Shown in pieces: positions 34,289 through 64,000 of a stretch of DNA of 64,000 nucleotides. How positions within the stretch are numbered: position 1 is the first letter of the stretch; the number at the start of each line of letters is the position of its first letter. The stretch spans positions 8,792,066 through 8,856,065 of the forward strand of contig NC_066838.1 in the NCBI RefSeq assembly GCF_001640805.2, given 5' to 3'. Below the pieces are notes generated by a model. The model was not told the DNA's origin, ran no database searches, and saw only the letters and a program-made list of their open reading frames with translations. A program made the translations under genes and the position numbers. The DNA is from Lates calcarifer (taxonomy: Eukaryota > Chordata > Actinopteri > Centropomidae).

Positions 34289-37200
34289 ATGTTGTCTTTG
34301 GCCACACTAGGCCAAACTGGAGCCCGACGAGCTGCCACCATGACGCAGGGGAGATTTATGAGGGACAGCGGATGCTTGTTTACCTGTTTGCCAGAATGTC
34401 ACTTTGTCCCCAAGACCAAAAACATGGGGCCTTCCCTTACCTGCTCCTCCACTAGCCATTACAGATGCTTTAGCACCTCAGCTGCTCATCGCAACAGTTC
34501 ATCATCACCACATCAGAAATCACCATCTTACAGTTATGTCATTGTTGGGGCGGGGTCAGCAGGCTGCGTCCTCGCCAACCGGCTCACAGAGGATGCCCAT
34601 GAGTCTGTGCTGCTGCTGGAGGCCGGACCTAAAGACATGTTGCTAGGCAGCTTACGGCTCTCATGGAAGATCCACATGCCAGCTGCGCTTACCTACAACC
34701 TCTGTGATGAAAAGTACAGTAGTTAAATTATTTCACTTGTCTGTCACTGGTCTTGAAATGTTTTGGTGCAGTTGTATTAAATTATTTGCCTCAGTGTCTG
34801 TCAGTAACGTTTTGACTTTTTATATCAACTTGTGAAATCTGCTTCAAAAACTAAAACTTTTCAGGATATTTTAGCTTATTAAAGCCATAAATATATGAAT
34901 AAATGAAAAGTGGACATACAAATGAATTGTCCGTGTGTCACATTGGTGCAACATATTAGTCCCATATTTTGATATAAGTCCTAATGTAATAACATATTAT
35001 TAAACTCTTCAGATATCTGCTCCATTTGATGCCATGATGTATTTCTATTCATTTCTCCTCAGGTATAACTGGTACTACCACACTTTACCTCAGGCTCACA
35101 TGGACAACCGGGTGATGTACTGGCCGAGGGGCCGTGTGTGGGGCGGGTCCTCTTCACTCAACGCTATGGTGTACATCCGTGGACATGCTGAAGACTACAA
35201 CCGGTGGCAGAGAGAGGGGGCTGAGGGCTGGGATTATGAACACTGTCTGCCTTACTTCAGGAAAGCTCAGTGTCATGAGCTGGGAGAAAACAGGTACCTA
35301 ACAAAAATAGCTGGAGGGTACGTTTTTCATTACCTTTTGACTTATGTCCAAATTATTTTAATATGCATGGACCTAGTTTGAAATGGAATCCTAACTCAGG
35401 CAGTGCTAGTGCGTAGGTCCAATAGACTTTAGCCAGACTTTAAAATGTATCTCGATTGTTTTGTAACATGTGTAATGAGTTTTGTTTGTAAATGTGCTGC
35501 AATGCAGTGAGGATCTTATCAGGCAGACCTTCGAAGCCACAAAGCACATGCAAATGAAGGGCGTAGCAGCTATTGTATTAACATGTTAAAAATAGTACGA
35601 TAAAGACTTTTGTGGTTTGGAAGCACGATACCACAGGTGAAAGTGATATGATGTTTATATTATAGTGTATGACAGAGATAAGGTAAACTACGATTAATGT
35701 TATGCTTCCACTGAATAATAAGGCATGAAATCTTGACTATTTTTTTAAATTTAGCAGCATTACAAACACATGAGTTCAATGGCAAGCTTGATTATTGTCT
35801 TTATTTGGGAATTGTTGTGGTGAAAACTGCTATAAGTTGAAAAACAGCAAATGTGAAGACTTAACATTTACATAATCCTCCTGGCATGAGGTTAAGAATT
35901 TCTGTGAAGTTTCCATTTAAAGGCCCTCTATTGTTAAATCAGCTCTAACAGATACAGTAGGTACAAGCAGGAACAGGGAGTACAGGTCAGTCCCAGTGAG
36001 CATATTTTCACATGCCTACATTTTTATGTGTTTAATGTTCATAATAAACAGCTTCAGAAATGGTTTTGATCTGATAGATTTCAGAAATATAAAGATTTTT
36101 TTGTGGGGACCCAGTTATCACTATTTATTCATTTGCTCTGACTGGATGATTAGCATGACTAATTAGATAACTAAGTGTTATCTGATAACTAAATGTACAA
36201 CTAACTAAATGTTAGCTTTGTCTTTTTTTGTGTGTACTAAAGGTACCGTGGTGGCAGTGGACCTCTTCATGTGTCCAGAGGGAAGACTAACCATCCCCTT
36301 CATAAGGCTTTTATTGAGGCAGGGCAGCAGGCAGGATACCCCTTCACTGATGACATGAATGGATACCAACAGGAGGGACTGGGCTGGATGGACATGACCA
36401 TCAATAAAGGTCTTAGAAAAACAAAACTTCTGCAATTACAGGACATTAAAATTATTAGCAAATATGCAGCATTTATATTGTATACCTTTTATGAATCAAC
36501 CCCTTAATATTGTCTGCATTTCACTGTCTAAATCTGTCCAGGGAAAAGGTGGAGCGCAGCCAGTGCCTACCTTAGACCTGTCCTGGGTCGACCCAACCTG
36601 AAGACAGAGGTGCGCTGCCTGACCACCAAGATCTTGTTTGATGGAAACCGTGCTGTGGGAGTGGAATACATACAAAAGGGACAGAAGAAAAGGGTGAGAT
36701 GGAGAGAATTCCCATAATTTTAAAAGAGACAAAATTTCACTTATCCTTCATGGTTCCTGCACAGTATATTCAAATGGCCATACACTCTTAATCTTGTTTA
36801 GTGATTCAATTCTCAGTTTTTCTGTTCTTTCCTCAGGTGTTTGCAGATAAAGAGGTGATACTGAGCGGAGGAGCAATCAACTCCCCTCAGCTTCTCATGC
36901 TGTCTGGGGTAGGAAATGCAGATGACCTGAAACAACTCAGCATCCCTGTGGTTCAGCACTTACCAGGTACATTATACACTGAGAGTTATTTTCTAAGCAT
37001 TTAAAAAATCACGTTTTCTTTGACTCATACTCTTCTGTCTTGTGTTTCTCAGGTGTTGGCAGTAACCTGCAAGATCATTTGGAGCTGTACATCCAGCAGC
37101 AGTGCACTCAGCCTATCACCCTGTACAAGGCCCAGAAACCTTTCCACATGGTCAAGATAGGACTTGAGTGGCTCACCCTGTTCACTGGTAAAAGGCACCT

Positions 37201-40200
37201 ACAAATGGAAACACACATATTCTCCTAGAGATTTAAAATACAGTGTTAATGGAGTTTGAAGAAATCAGCTTTTCCTAATTAACATGCAGATATTTACAGC
37301 ATAGTTTTCTACAGTCTAATCAGATCATTAATAGATGTTATGCAACATAAATGTAATCGATAGATCACGATAGATGTAATCAGTTGTTTTCCTCCCATGA
37401 ATGAGAACCAACCAGATGCAAGGAATTGTTCATCTGTTAATATAATTAAACAAGAAAAATCTAGCAACCATAAACAGAAGAAACAAAAATGAAAAGTAAC
37501 CTACCCTTGTAGTCTCCTGTCTGCCCACCCTTAACAAATTCAACTTTTATTCCTCTGTACCAGAGCAGTTATGTTTTCAGGTTGTCCGTTCATCGGATTT
37601 TTGTTAACACAATATCTCAGTAACGCCTTGAGGGAGTTTCATCAAATTTCTCATAAATGTTCACTTGGACACAGATGAACTGATTAGATTTTGGTAGTTA
37701 AAGATCAGAATGACTGGCCATAACTCAAGAATTCACATGCTTATTTACAGCAATTGGACTGGCTGGCAGAGGCATACAACTGCAAGGTGGTAATTTTAGT
37801 GATGTGGAGGTTTTACAAGACAAATTAGTCCTCACATGATCATGTGAACACAGCAAATGGCTATAAATCTCTGGGCTGTCAGTCAGAGTTCTGCACAGGG
37901 TGTTCTGGCCTATAGAACTGGTTCTGTTTCAGAGGCTGCAGGTTGGCATGTTGTAATACACAGTCATGATCTGGCCTGGAGAGACAGCTATTGTACCCAA
38001 TGCTATTTAGCTACAGATTGTAATTCACAGCTGGTGTTTCTTTCATAACAGCATTTATAGAGTTCTTTTGAAGAGCTGTCCTAATGAGGACTCATACATA
38101 TCTGGTGAAATGACATCAGCTATGACAGACCACAGACTGTGGGCTGGTGGGTGAGCTTGGTACAAGTGATTATGGCAGGAAATTCTGTGGTACAGGCAGT
38201 GACTTCAGCAGAGCAGGAACAGGAGGGACAGACTCTTACAGACATGACTCTTACAGATATTTTGATCACAAACATAAACTACATTAATCACACCATTGGC
38301 AGACACACCACCAGTCCAAACAAACCAGAGACTGAAGTATCACAAAAACACAGGCTGCCAATACAAACCTCCATAAACACCCAGAACAATATTTTCTCAA
38401 GTCAAACAGATAGATGCCATTTGTCTAATGACACAGTACATTTGTCTCACTTACTATGACAACCATCCCCCAGGTTATGGAGCAACAGCCCACTTGGAGA
38501 GCGGAGGGTTTATCCGCAGTCGGCCGCACGTCACACACCCTGACATCCAGTTTCACTTCCTGCCCTCGCAAGTCATCGACCACGGAAGAGTTGCCTCCAA
38601 GGATAGAGGCATATCAGGTGTGTGTGGCTTGCGTTTACCAAACAATGGCTGCTTTTTGTCCTGGTGGGAAATATAATGGAGGTTTAATTAGAATAATAAT
38701 ATTAACATGGGTATGTGTAGCAGTCATCAGGATGTATGAGTATGCTGCCATTTTGATGTACAAGGAAATGTGTGTCTCTGTGTTTTGGCTGTTCTCTCAC
38801 TGTGAATTTCAAGGCACAGACTGTTGGATATTCTAATACTACTGTAAATGGTGAAACTAGAACTACCCTGATGTTAGCCACGACTAGATTAGACCCTCAT
38901 ATTGTGTACAGGACAAAGGTGTGTTTTCCATGGAAAACCTCTCTTACCTGAGAAAGTGTATGAAACAACAACAGCTTCCTAGAATTTTCCTGACTGTTCA
39001 CCTATTAACACTTATACTGCAGCCTCTTTTCCAGAGAAGTGTACTCACTGGGAGAAGTGAACCTACCAGGAACTAATTGAGTCCCACATTGTGTACATTT
39101 TATTTTTTATGTCCAAACTTTAAACAGGGAAACATAAAGAAATGTCAGACGTCAGCAAAATTACCATCCAGCAATTCTGCAGGTTTCTGTTTTACAAGTC
39201 AGTGAATGCAGGATCCATAAATAGCAAGTGCCATAATATTGAAAATAACTTAATGGATTATATCACTACAACTAGGGAAGACTATAAAACAGTTATTTAC
39301 ACATGTATCTACAAGTATGCAGTTAGTGTATGCATGGTCAGAAACACACAGTGGTCACTTTACTTGCACCACTTCTCACTTGCCATTTATCAGAAATGAA
39401 CAGAATCTTGACATCTGGGGTTTTCCAGGAACATATGTTTTAGAGAAACACCACAACTTTCCATTGCGCAAATGTAGTTTAAAGTATATGTTGAGGTGCA
39501 AATTTCTGTGTAAATACAGTGGCCACATACCATATTTGTCACAGTGTGTGCCTCTCATGTTTTACCATTACATTCAAGTCACATGGCTAAGCATTGGTTT
39601 TTCATGAAAAAATGTTTTAAAAGAGGATCAGAGGATCTGTTACGAACACTTGCTGTTGTTCTGATGATATCGCCAGAACCTTCATAGAAGATCTCTGTTA
39701 GACTGAAACCTTAAGAAAACCTTAGATCCTTGAGTTTGTTTTTTGTCCCAGTGTGTGCTCTACATTGTGTGTGTCCTCAGAATCCTCAAAGACACATCTA
39801 GATGAAAATATAGTCTGCCAGCTGCACAGTGAAAAAAAGGGATACAAAGTGATACATGTCATTTAGGAAATATAGCAGCAACCTCAGAAACTGGTTATTA
39901 ATTTCTTTTATTATGCAGGAGTATGTTATCATCCTGGTGGTTAAACAGGTCTTTGAGGAACCTGAAAATACCTTCAGAACAGCAGTAAGTGTTGTTAAAA
40001 GACCTTCTTGTTCTTTCAAAGATGACTGGGTGTTATTGTTTGCGTTGTAGGTTCATGTGGGACCAATGAGAAGTGCTAGTGTCGGCTGGATGAAGCTGAA
40101 AAGCACCAACCCTCTGGACCACCCAAATCTGCAGCCAAACTATCTCTCCACTGGTAAGATTCAGTCCCTGAATTCTCAAGAACCAAATCCATTAAAGGTT

Positions 40201-40839
40201 TTGAGAACCCCAGTTAATTAATAACCCCGGTTAATTAATTATCAATTATTAATCTTTTTTAATCAGTTTGTAACAAATATTCACATCTAAAAGTGTTAAG
40301 TATATCTCAGCAATGTGGGAATTTTGAGTTGGAGTGTGGAGGTGTGTTACAGCTGACATATATAGAATTTTAAACTCATTTATAAATCCACTTCTTGATT
40401 TTTACCTTCTCTCCTCTCAGATATTGATGTATGGGAGTTCAGGGAGTGTGTTAAACTCTCCAGAGAGATTTTTGCCCAGAAGGCCTTTGACCTGTTCCGT
40501 GGCCCCGAAGTCCAGCCTGGTCCTCAGGTCCAAACAGATGCTGATATTGACGCTTTTGTCCGCCGTAAGGCTGACAGCGCCTACCACCCGTCCTGCACCT
40601 GCAAGATGGGTTCACCCTCTGACCCGATGGCAGTCGTCGACTCGAACACGCGGGTCCTTGGTCTTGAGCAGCTGCGTGTGGTCGACGCCTCCATCATGCC
40701 TAGCATCATTAGCGGCAACCTGAACGCACCAACCATCATGATGGCAGAGAAGGCTGCCGACATCATCAGAGGTCGCCCACCGCTCGTTGACCCAGGGGTT
40801 CCCGTGTACAGACCACCAACACTCGAAACACAGAGATGA
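34289..40839 (+). CDS. chdh: Choline dehydrogenase, mitochondrial (frameshift in exon 8)
   Basis: Coding exons: 34289-34713, 35063-35293, 36243-36409, 36542-36693, 36837-36966, 37053-37187, 38474-38617, 40051-40153, 40421-40839. It oxidises choline to betaine aldehyde at the mitochondrial inner membrane. The N-terminus is Arg/Ser-rich, like a mitochondrial presequence. Then come the FAD-binding motif [19 protein letters not shown] signature 1 ([18 protein letters not shown]), GMC signature 2 ([16 protein letters not shown]), the active-site region [13 protein letters not shown] and the end segment [19 protein letters not shown]. Length would be 634 residues (human 594). Exon 8 carries one base too many: frame 'GRVASKD' is followed one base later by 'EAYQ', whereas human reads GRVPTQQEAYQ. 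The extra base is near 38605. As written the frame would stop early in the next coding exon. Sequence error, allele or pseudogenisation cannot be separated here. Confidence 0.93.
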
Positions 40840-43800
40840 CTACAGACAGAGTAAATGATATGGTATGTGTGTCATTAGGCAACAACAGCAGTGAACAACT
40901 TATTATGCGCTTGATGGGGAGCAGATCATTTAGCTTTTTGTTTTTTTCTTTTTAACCTGATTTATTGTAAATGAAAATCGTGAGGGTTTTGTCTTGATTT
41001 GCACACAAGGTAACATATCAGTGGAAGATAATTATGAAGGTCTGATATACGCAAGCTAAACTCACAGCCATAATGGTGTTGAATACAGTTTTAGTTTACA
41101 TCTGAAATTCCGTTATTCAAGTATTTAACATGGTGTCCTGACTGTCTTCTGATGAAGGAACAGTAGCCTTGTCACTTTATTGTTTTTATTTTTTTCAATA
41201 ATTTTGGTCTTATTTTCCCTTATAAAGTCCGTATGTCTTGAGTAATCTTAAAGCTAATGTGATAAAACACCCTGATCATGGTTTCCTCTTCCTCGTCTGC
41301 ATAGTTAATAACTAAAAGCAATCGATTGCTCAGGTTAATGGAGCTGCCTCACCAAACTGCAGCAGACTTGACTTACCAGTGCTGAAGATCAAAAGATTTG
41401 GAAACATAGGTACTATTAGCAGACACTTGATTTGACTTAGAACTTGACTCAACCTTACAATGGCATTTTGATAGAGTCAGCTGTGTGCTGACATTTCACA
41501 GTGTCACATTGTGGCTGCTAGGAAAGATACTGAGCATTTGCATAGTTACTGTGAATGTAATGGAAATTTGTTCCATGGAAAATTTGAGTTCATTTCCCCT
41601 GTTTTACATTGTCAAATATGAACAATACAACGACTTGGACATGTTAGTATCTGACATAAACGACATAATAATAACAGTAACATTTCTTAGATAACCTTTT
41701 GACTGCATTATCCTGAGGTAACCCACAGAATTTAAATCCCACAGCATATGAAATGTTTTAAATGGGTTTTTTCACAATGATAAAATGTTCTGTCTTGAGT
41801 GATTGTTGTCTCACTGTTGATCCACAATCTGCACATCGTGCAGTCAACAGTCCCAGCAGCACTTCTTGTTTTGCTCAGTTCAGATAAGTGATCACCAAGG
41901 TGACATTCCTCTTCCTTCCTGAAAACCTGCAGAGTTAACAGTTTAACAAAATGCTGTTTTTATAGGTTTGTTGCACACATTTTACAGTGAGAAGATTCTA
42001 AAAAAACATCTATTTTGATCCATTTGTATAAAATAGTAATTTAGCCTGAGTCTTGTTTTAATTTAGTCTTGTTTTGACAGTAGTGTGTTAACACCTTAGC
42101 CTTATCTCCAGGACCACAGCAAATTTCATCAAATTCCAAGGTATGCACACCTCCCCCACTAGATGTTGAACCGTGAGGCTCATTGAGTTGCAGATCTAAC
42201 AGATGTGGATTAGACAACCAGGTTTTTCTGGCTCAGACTCAGCAGCACCTGGCTTGTATGTTTCTTAATGTTTGGAAAGAAATGCCCAATCAGCAATCAG
42301 ATATGGATTTTATTTGCTATGATCAGGACTCATTTTCAGTTGGTCTTGGTGACTTGGACCTGACAGCAGTAGAGATAAAATGACTCACCCACAAATGAGC
42401 AAAGTTCTAAGCCCATACTTGTCAGGAAAGTAGGCTTGTTTCCTGGCAAACAGCCTTTCATTGTTGACTACACACACAAACTGTTTGTCAACGCAGAAGT
42501 ATACAACAGCTAGTGGAGAATCAACCTCTAGTTCAAACTCAACAAACAACACCAAAATGAAAATGGCCTATTTGCATTGGCCCCAAAAACATGATTTCAT
42601 AACACTATCATAGCCTGACTTGAAGCTATTACACTACTATACATGTAAGTATTTGAAGGAACAATCGTTTTAAATCCTTTGCTTCATTGAGCTGGTGATT
42701 ACTTTGGATGATTAAGTCTTACAGCTCACAGCTTTTAGTTGTCTTTTGGTTTGGGCCAGTCCAGTAGCTGTTTAATCTAAGTAGCAATAAATGCAAATTA
42801 TATCTCAGAATATTAAATCCAGCTATTTTAGATATTGTGTGAAAACACTCTTTATGTCAAATATACACTAAAAACTTCTAAAAACTAAATTAAACTAAAA
42901 AATGTTTTTTGTATAGATTTTTAATGATGTTTCTGAAGAAGCTTTTAAAAATGATTGTGTATAACTGATTAGATGAAATGAAGTTGTTAATTACGATAAT
43001 ACCACTGGTGCCTATAAGATCATTGTGTTCTGATATCAGTGTGAATTACTCTATATACAGTATGTGACTGATTTCACTTTGGTCCATCCAGTACTGATAA
43101 TATTAGTATTGAGCAGATTTTTACAATGAGCTTCGCTAAAAATCTTCCTTAAATTCATGTTAATTTATATTATATTCTTTTTCTTTGTTATCAGCTCTAA
43201 TGGAAACCAACACGTGCTCAATGAACTCTAATCGTGTCTTATTAAGCTGTGCACTACACTACGAAGTATCTTCGTCGCATGTCTTTGTTTTTGTATTGTT
43301 TGTAAACAAACAGTAGAAACTGCCCTGACCTTGTCCTCATGACTTTATTCAGTGGTCCTTACAAAAATCCTCAGCAGGTTCATTGTCATTTCAGGCGAGA
43401 ATTCAAATATACAAAACAGGGTTTTTGTTTTCATTGGTACAAAATCTCTAAGGTACTAGTATGTATGCTACAAAGTAGATAGAGCTATGTTCTTTAAATT
43501 TTCATACAACAAATGGGTAGAAAGCAGAAATCTTCAAGTTCATCACTTACTTTTTACAAACACTGTACAGATTTTATACATTGTTGTCATTTCATAGACA
43601 TCTGTAAAGCAGTGGAACAGTACAAAAAATAAAGCTGTCAGTAGCACAACAAAGCTTTGTGTTGTTTTCTGTCTCTATGCTTCTATTGATAAAACTTTGG
43701 ATAGTTGGACTGTGAATAGACTGCAGATTTTTTATTTATCTTTTTTTAATCTGGAGTCTCAGAATTCCTGACATGTTGTGAGCAGCAATGTTTGGTTTTA

Positions 43801-46376
43801 TCAACTCAGTAAGGTATGAACTGTACAAAGTTATGCAGTTATTTTATTATAACATTGATGTTTGTAAAACCTTGTCATTAAAGACAAATTCATTTTTAAT
43901 AAAACAATTAGTATTGATCTAGTAATTAGTATCTGCATTTCCCATCACTGTCATCAATGTGTAAATGTCAGACAGAAGCTGCTGTAGAAGCGGAGGAAAA
44001 CATGGCCGACTTTTGAGCGGGAAGGCTTAATTCAGAGAAACCATCACGGGTTTAATCCAGCAACCAGAAAATCAATCTGATTATCCAAGATGCTGCAGCT
44101 CTGTGTTCTTCAGGGAGCTTTATCAGCTGCTCACCTACTCAGAAATGTGTTTCAGAGGGATATGCAGCAAAAAAAATTAAGAAGCATATTTCTACTTACA
44201 GCATGTGTGTAATATGGCTTTTGAAGTGCTCCTGCCTACTCTAAAATCTCTTTTAAAAAGTCATTAGACTCCAAAACAGTAAAACAGATTCTCTGCAGGC
44301 TGTACTGACACAAAATGAAGAGATTTGAAAGTGGTACATGTGTGATTTTGTGTGTGATTCTTGTTACTTTTCGGATGATGGCTGCTCAGATTTCAGTGCT
44401 ACACGTTCCAGAAATCACCTGTCAATCAAACACTGACATGACCTTCCTGCCTTTGGGGTTTTTGGAGGTCTGAGTCTGCTGCTCAGATAGTCTTTAACCC
44501 ACCATACCTTGGAATTTTGGGACACCTGAGGTGGCCAATCAGATCTATCACAACAGAAAATTATGTATATGAAAATGTTTCACATCATTACTACTTTAGA
44601 TTTTTCATTTTGTGCAAATGCAGCCATTGCCACACAGTTTCCCTGACATTTAAATCGACACACCTGGATAGGTACCGAGGTAATAACAATAATATTTGTT
44701 AAACGTCTTAATTAAACACAATTTACATGCAGTTAGAAAATGCATAAGTCATATTGATCAGCTATTGTGGCCACTGAAACCTGTGTCTGTATGAAGAAAT
44801 GAGTGCATTGACAGTACATGTGAAGAGTATTCCAGATACCAGCTCATATCCTGTTTCAGTTTTAATCTCTATCACCACAACACCCAACAGCAAACTGCCT
44901 TTTCGACATCTGCATTACTCATGCTCAGGCCTTTTGGCACCACTGTACACAAGAAATGGTGCACACCTCAGAAACAATTTAAAAATGGGGGGAAAAAAAT
45001 ATAAGTATCTGGAATAGTATTTAAATGTTGATGTGCGTGTAAATGCACTCAGTGATCCCTTGTTTTGGTTTTATATTGAAGGAGCCCTTTGATTGCACAG
45101 ATTGAACACATTGCCCTGACAAGAGTTTTTAGAGTGAGGAAAATGAAAAAAAAGAAACAACATGCTTGTCCTGCCACGACCCAGTATTGGTTTTTAAAAG
45201 CTGACCTGAAGACAGTTACAGTTGACAGTGGCGGACAAACACTGGTTAGTGGTGGAGCCAAATTTACAGAACACTAAGTGAGAAATGCTGCTGAGCTTCG
45301 ATGTTTTTCACCTTCGAGCGGGTTGTGTGTCTGTCCCCTTCAGACAAGCAGTTGTTTTGGGCATCTTGTGCACTCAAACTGGTGCTGGAACAAAAATGAA
45401 TCCCACAAATAAAAGGTGACAGCTCACACCAATCATTTCACTCCAAGAACAAACTACGTATCTATATATTCTATCTCTACGTATCTATATATTGTCAGGA
45501 AATCTTTTTTTTTTAAAGTCTCCGTTTCTGTTGTGGTGTCTTGTGTCACACCTCTGTGTTGTGTTTTGATCTTGTTTTCTTCATCTGACTCATCATGAAA
45601 CACTTAGGTGCCTGAGAGAACCCCCTTTTAATGTGACATATGATCTCATGAGAGCAAAGCTCAGCAGCTGATGATGAAGTAAAAATGCTCAGATTTGACC
45701 TAAGACTGATGTCAGACAGATGAAACTGTTGTGATGACTGTGCCTCAAATCTCTGGATCATCTTTGTTTCATTACAAAAACATATATTATCAGTCAAAGT
45801 CATAAAATGTGACACACATTACACTCCATGTGTCATATGGCTGGCACTTTTTCCATTTTCCTCAACAGTTGTTATGATCTCAGTGTGAACACTAATTTCT
45901 CCAAACTTCTCATTCAAATAGCCTAAAGCAAATGTAAGCAAAGAGAATCACTGCATATTCTTGTTTCTCCTCACAGTTTTCAAGGGGCTTTGATAAAAGT
46001 TCATGATCACTATGGTAAATAAGTTTATGACACTGTAATGGCGGTCAAACTAGTTTAAATAGTGTAATTAAAATGCTAAGTTGCTGATTTAGTATCTGTT
46101 TCCATGGTATGAGGGGAGAAGGGATTGTGTCATGTTTCTGTGTGTGTGTCTGTGTGTAATTATGCATGCACAGACACAAAACAGAAGGATATGCCTGAGG
46201 ACAAAGTCTTTTCCACTGATATGTGATTTCCTTTTCAAGTCAAAAGCAACGTTTAAAACCTGAAACCCTGAACTGTGAACCCAGAGCAGCCTCCACTGTC
46301 TGGAATGGCTTTGGATCAGCCTGATGAGTTGAAATAAACCTACAAAAATATTATTATATATGTATGTTTTTATGAC

Positions 46377-46414
<38 letters not shown>

Positions 46415-47265
46415 TGAGGCCAAAATGTAACGTGAAGGCCGAGCAGCAGATCAAAACTGCATTTGTTATAATGACCAGTGAAAGGTTAAAATCACACATA
46501 ATATATACATGAAATGAAACTGTGTTGAATACAGGGAATCTTCGGGAATTATCGGACAGCCAGACACATTTTGGAGCAGGACAAATGCAGCTTTGTAAAG
46601 CCAGCTCACCCTCCTCAAACACTGCACACTACTCACTGGCCTGTCACTGGTGTTTGTCCCTGACATTCCAACTGGAGAACAATGGGGTAAATGTTTTTGG
46701 AAAAATTCTCTTAAATTTTATGAGCAAAATCTGTTTCTAAATAAATCTAGTGTGTAATTCATATTGTGTTAGTGTAGCAAACACATGGATCTGTTTATGC
46801 CCATCACTTACCATGCTGTTTGGATTTTAGCTGCTGGACTCAGTGGTGGTCCTCAGTGGATATTGTTGGGAAAACTAACTTCACGAGATTTGGGGCCGGC
46901 TTTGCAAGGCTGCCAGGTTATTCTGCTGTATTACATCAATGTTAATATTTAAAATATAGAAAGAACTTCAGAGGAAAGTCATGAATTCTTGCTAACAGGC
47001 GGGCTGGCAGTATGATTCCCTCTGGTTTCAATATTTGCTGAATTAATCTCAGCTTTTCTGTAAATCCAAAGGTTTCTTTCATTACTCTGGCATTTCCATT
47101 TTCCACTCCACAGAAAGAGAAAACAAGGCACTTTGTTCTCTTATCCGTCCATGTTTTACATTTTCTGTCTATTGCAGGACTCACTTGAGCAGAGACGTCC
47201 CCTCAGTGTCTAACAGCAGTAGAAATTCAATTGAAAAAACCTAAATAATCCGGTGTGAGCCGCTG
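40840..47265. other. Intergenic region between convergent chdh and cacna1d
   Basis: 6.4 kb with no supported coding region. It must contain the 3' untranslated regions of both genes. Plus-strand AATAAA-type signals occur around 42789 and 43626; which one ends chdh is not clear. A TG microsatellite is at 46379-46413. Several short ORFs lack motifs or are driven by the repeat. Confidence 0.55.
46379..46413. repeat. (TG)n microsatellite
   Basis: Pure TG tract of about 17 units downstream of cacna1d. Confidence 0.96.
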
Positions 47266-59683
<12,418 letters not shown>

Positions 59684-59869
59684 TTATTCCACTGAGCACA
59701 GTCTTCACTGTGATCTCAGGTCCTGATAAGTAATGGACAGTGAGAGAGTCATCAAGGGTATTATACCATCAACATCCCATCTGTACTGACACTAATATTT
59801 CTTAGCAGTAGTATGGAGTTAGCATAATAAATAGCAGGAGAAACCTTTTGTTGAAAGAAAGAGTACTCA

Positions 59870-63506
<3,637 letters not shown>

Positions 63507-64000
63507 CTGCAAGCACAAGCAACAAAGACACACAGAAAAGAAGAAAGAGAGAGACAACAGAGCAGGAAAGAGAAGGAAGAAGAGGTAAAAAAAAAAAAAA
63601 AAAGAAAAGAAGTATGAAAGATAGAAAGAGAAGAACATCAAAACGTTGTGATTCGATATAACAGAGTGAGGTTGAAAGTCAAATCCTTCCTGCCGTTGAG
63701 TCTGTGAGAGTGTAACTTGTTTAATTCACAGAAATATTACTTATTATAAAACTTCTTTTATTTTATAAATTAACTATTATCTATATTATCTGTCATTAAT
63801 TTTCTATTTCAAACGTATTAATACTTCATTTTTCACTCTCACTGATACAGTGGCAAGCTGAAAGAAATGGCCACCACAGACTTAAAATGAAACAGTTTAA
63901 CAAGATCAAATTGGTTTAATGTAATGAACATGTTGGCATTTAATGCTGTTTAGTTGTAGACACAGTGTAAACAGCATATATGTGGTCTGTGGTGCTCATC

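Noticed and set aside
46089..46622. 177-codon minus-strand ORF with a His/Thr repeat
   Set aside because: The frame runs through the TG microsatellite at 46379-46413 and has no domain or splice context.

Overview
The window is vertebrate nuclear DNA from a ray-finned (teleost) fish. The evidence is: intron-containing genes with short introns, many (CA)n/(TG)n microsatellites, fish-type Tc1, L1 and hAT-like elements, and a conserved vertebrate gene block. From left to right the block reads selenok (+), actr8 (-), il17rb (-), chdh (+) and the 3' half of cacna1d (-). From memory these are the neighbours on human 3p21.1.

1-13 kb is gene-poor: dispersed repeats, LINE remnants, a complete non-autonomous hAT-like element with an 8-bp target duplication, several long TG tracts, and two unassigned candidate exons, one of which would encode a signal peptide. 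13-18 kb holds a tandem segmental duplication. Each copy carries a promoter-like segment, a non-coding first exon, an intron and a short intronless ORF built on the DNA-binding N-terminus of a Tc1-like transposase, with no DDE catalytic domain and a charged tail. This pair of apparently co-opted transposase fragments is the most unusual thing in the window.

19.3-21.4 kb is a complete selenoprotein K gene, with an in-frame selenocysteine TGA and a type II SECIS hairpin in its last exon. 22.3-27.3 kb is the chromatin-remodelling actin-related protein Actr8 in 13 exons, all splice phases consistent. 28.5-32.8 kb is an IL-17 receptor B-like gene (signal peptide, short ectodomain, one membrane helix, SEFIR domain). 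34.3-40.8 kb is mitochondrial choline dehydrogenase. From 47.3 kb to the right edge lie 20 exons of the L-type calcium channel Cav1.3 alpha-1 subunit, from IVS2-S3 to the C-terminal PDZ ligand. Its introns contain a 5'-truncated L1 with target duplications and a decayed Tc1 copy.

Three places show a one-base break in reading phase (second transposase-derived gene, chdh exon 8, il17rb ectodomain), while selenok, actr8 and cacna1d are phase-perfect. Sequencing indels, alleles or real lesions are all possible. The genes do not form one pathway: they are an ancient neighbourhood covering ER proteostasis, INO80 chromatin remodelling, cytokine signalling, choline oxidation and calcium entry. All coordinates were read by eye from the sequence; homology statements rest on recalled family sequences, not on searches.
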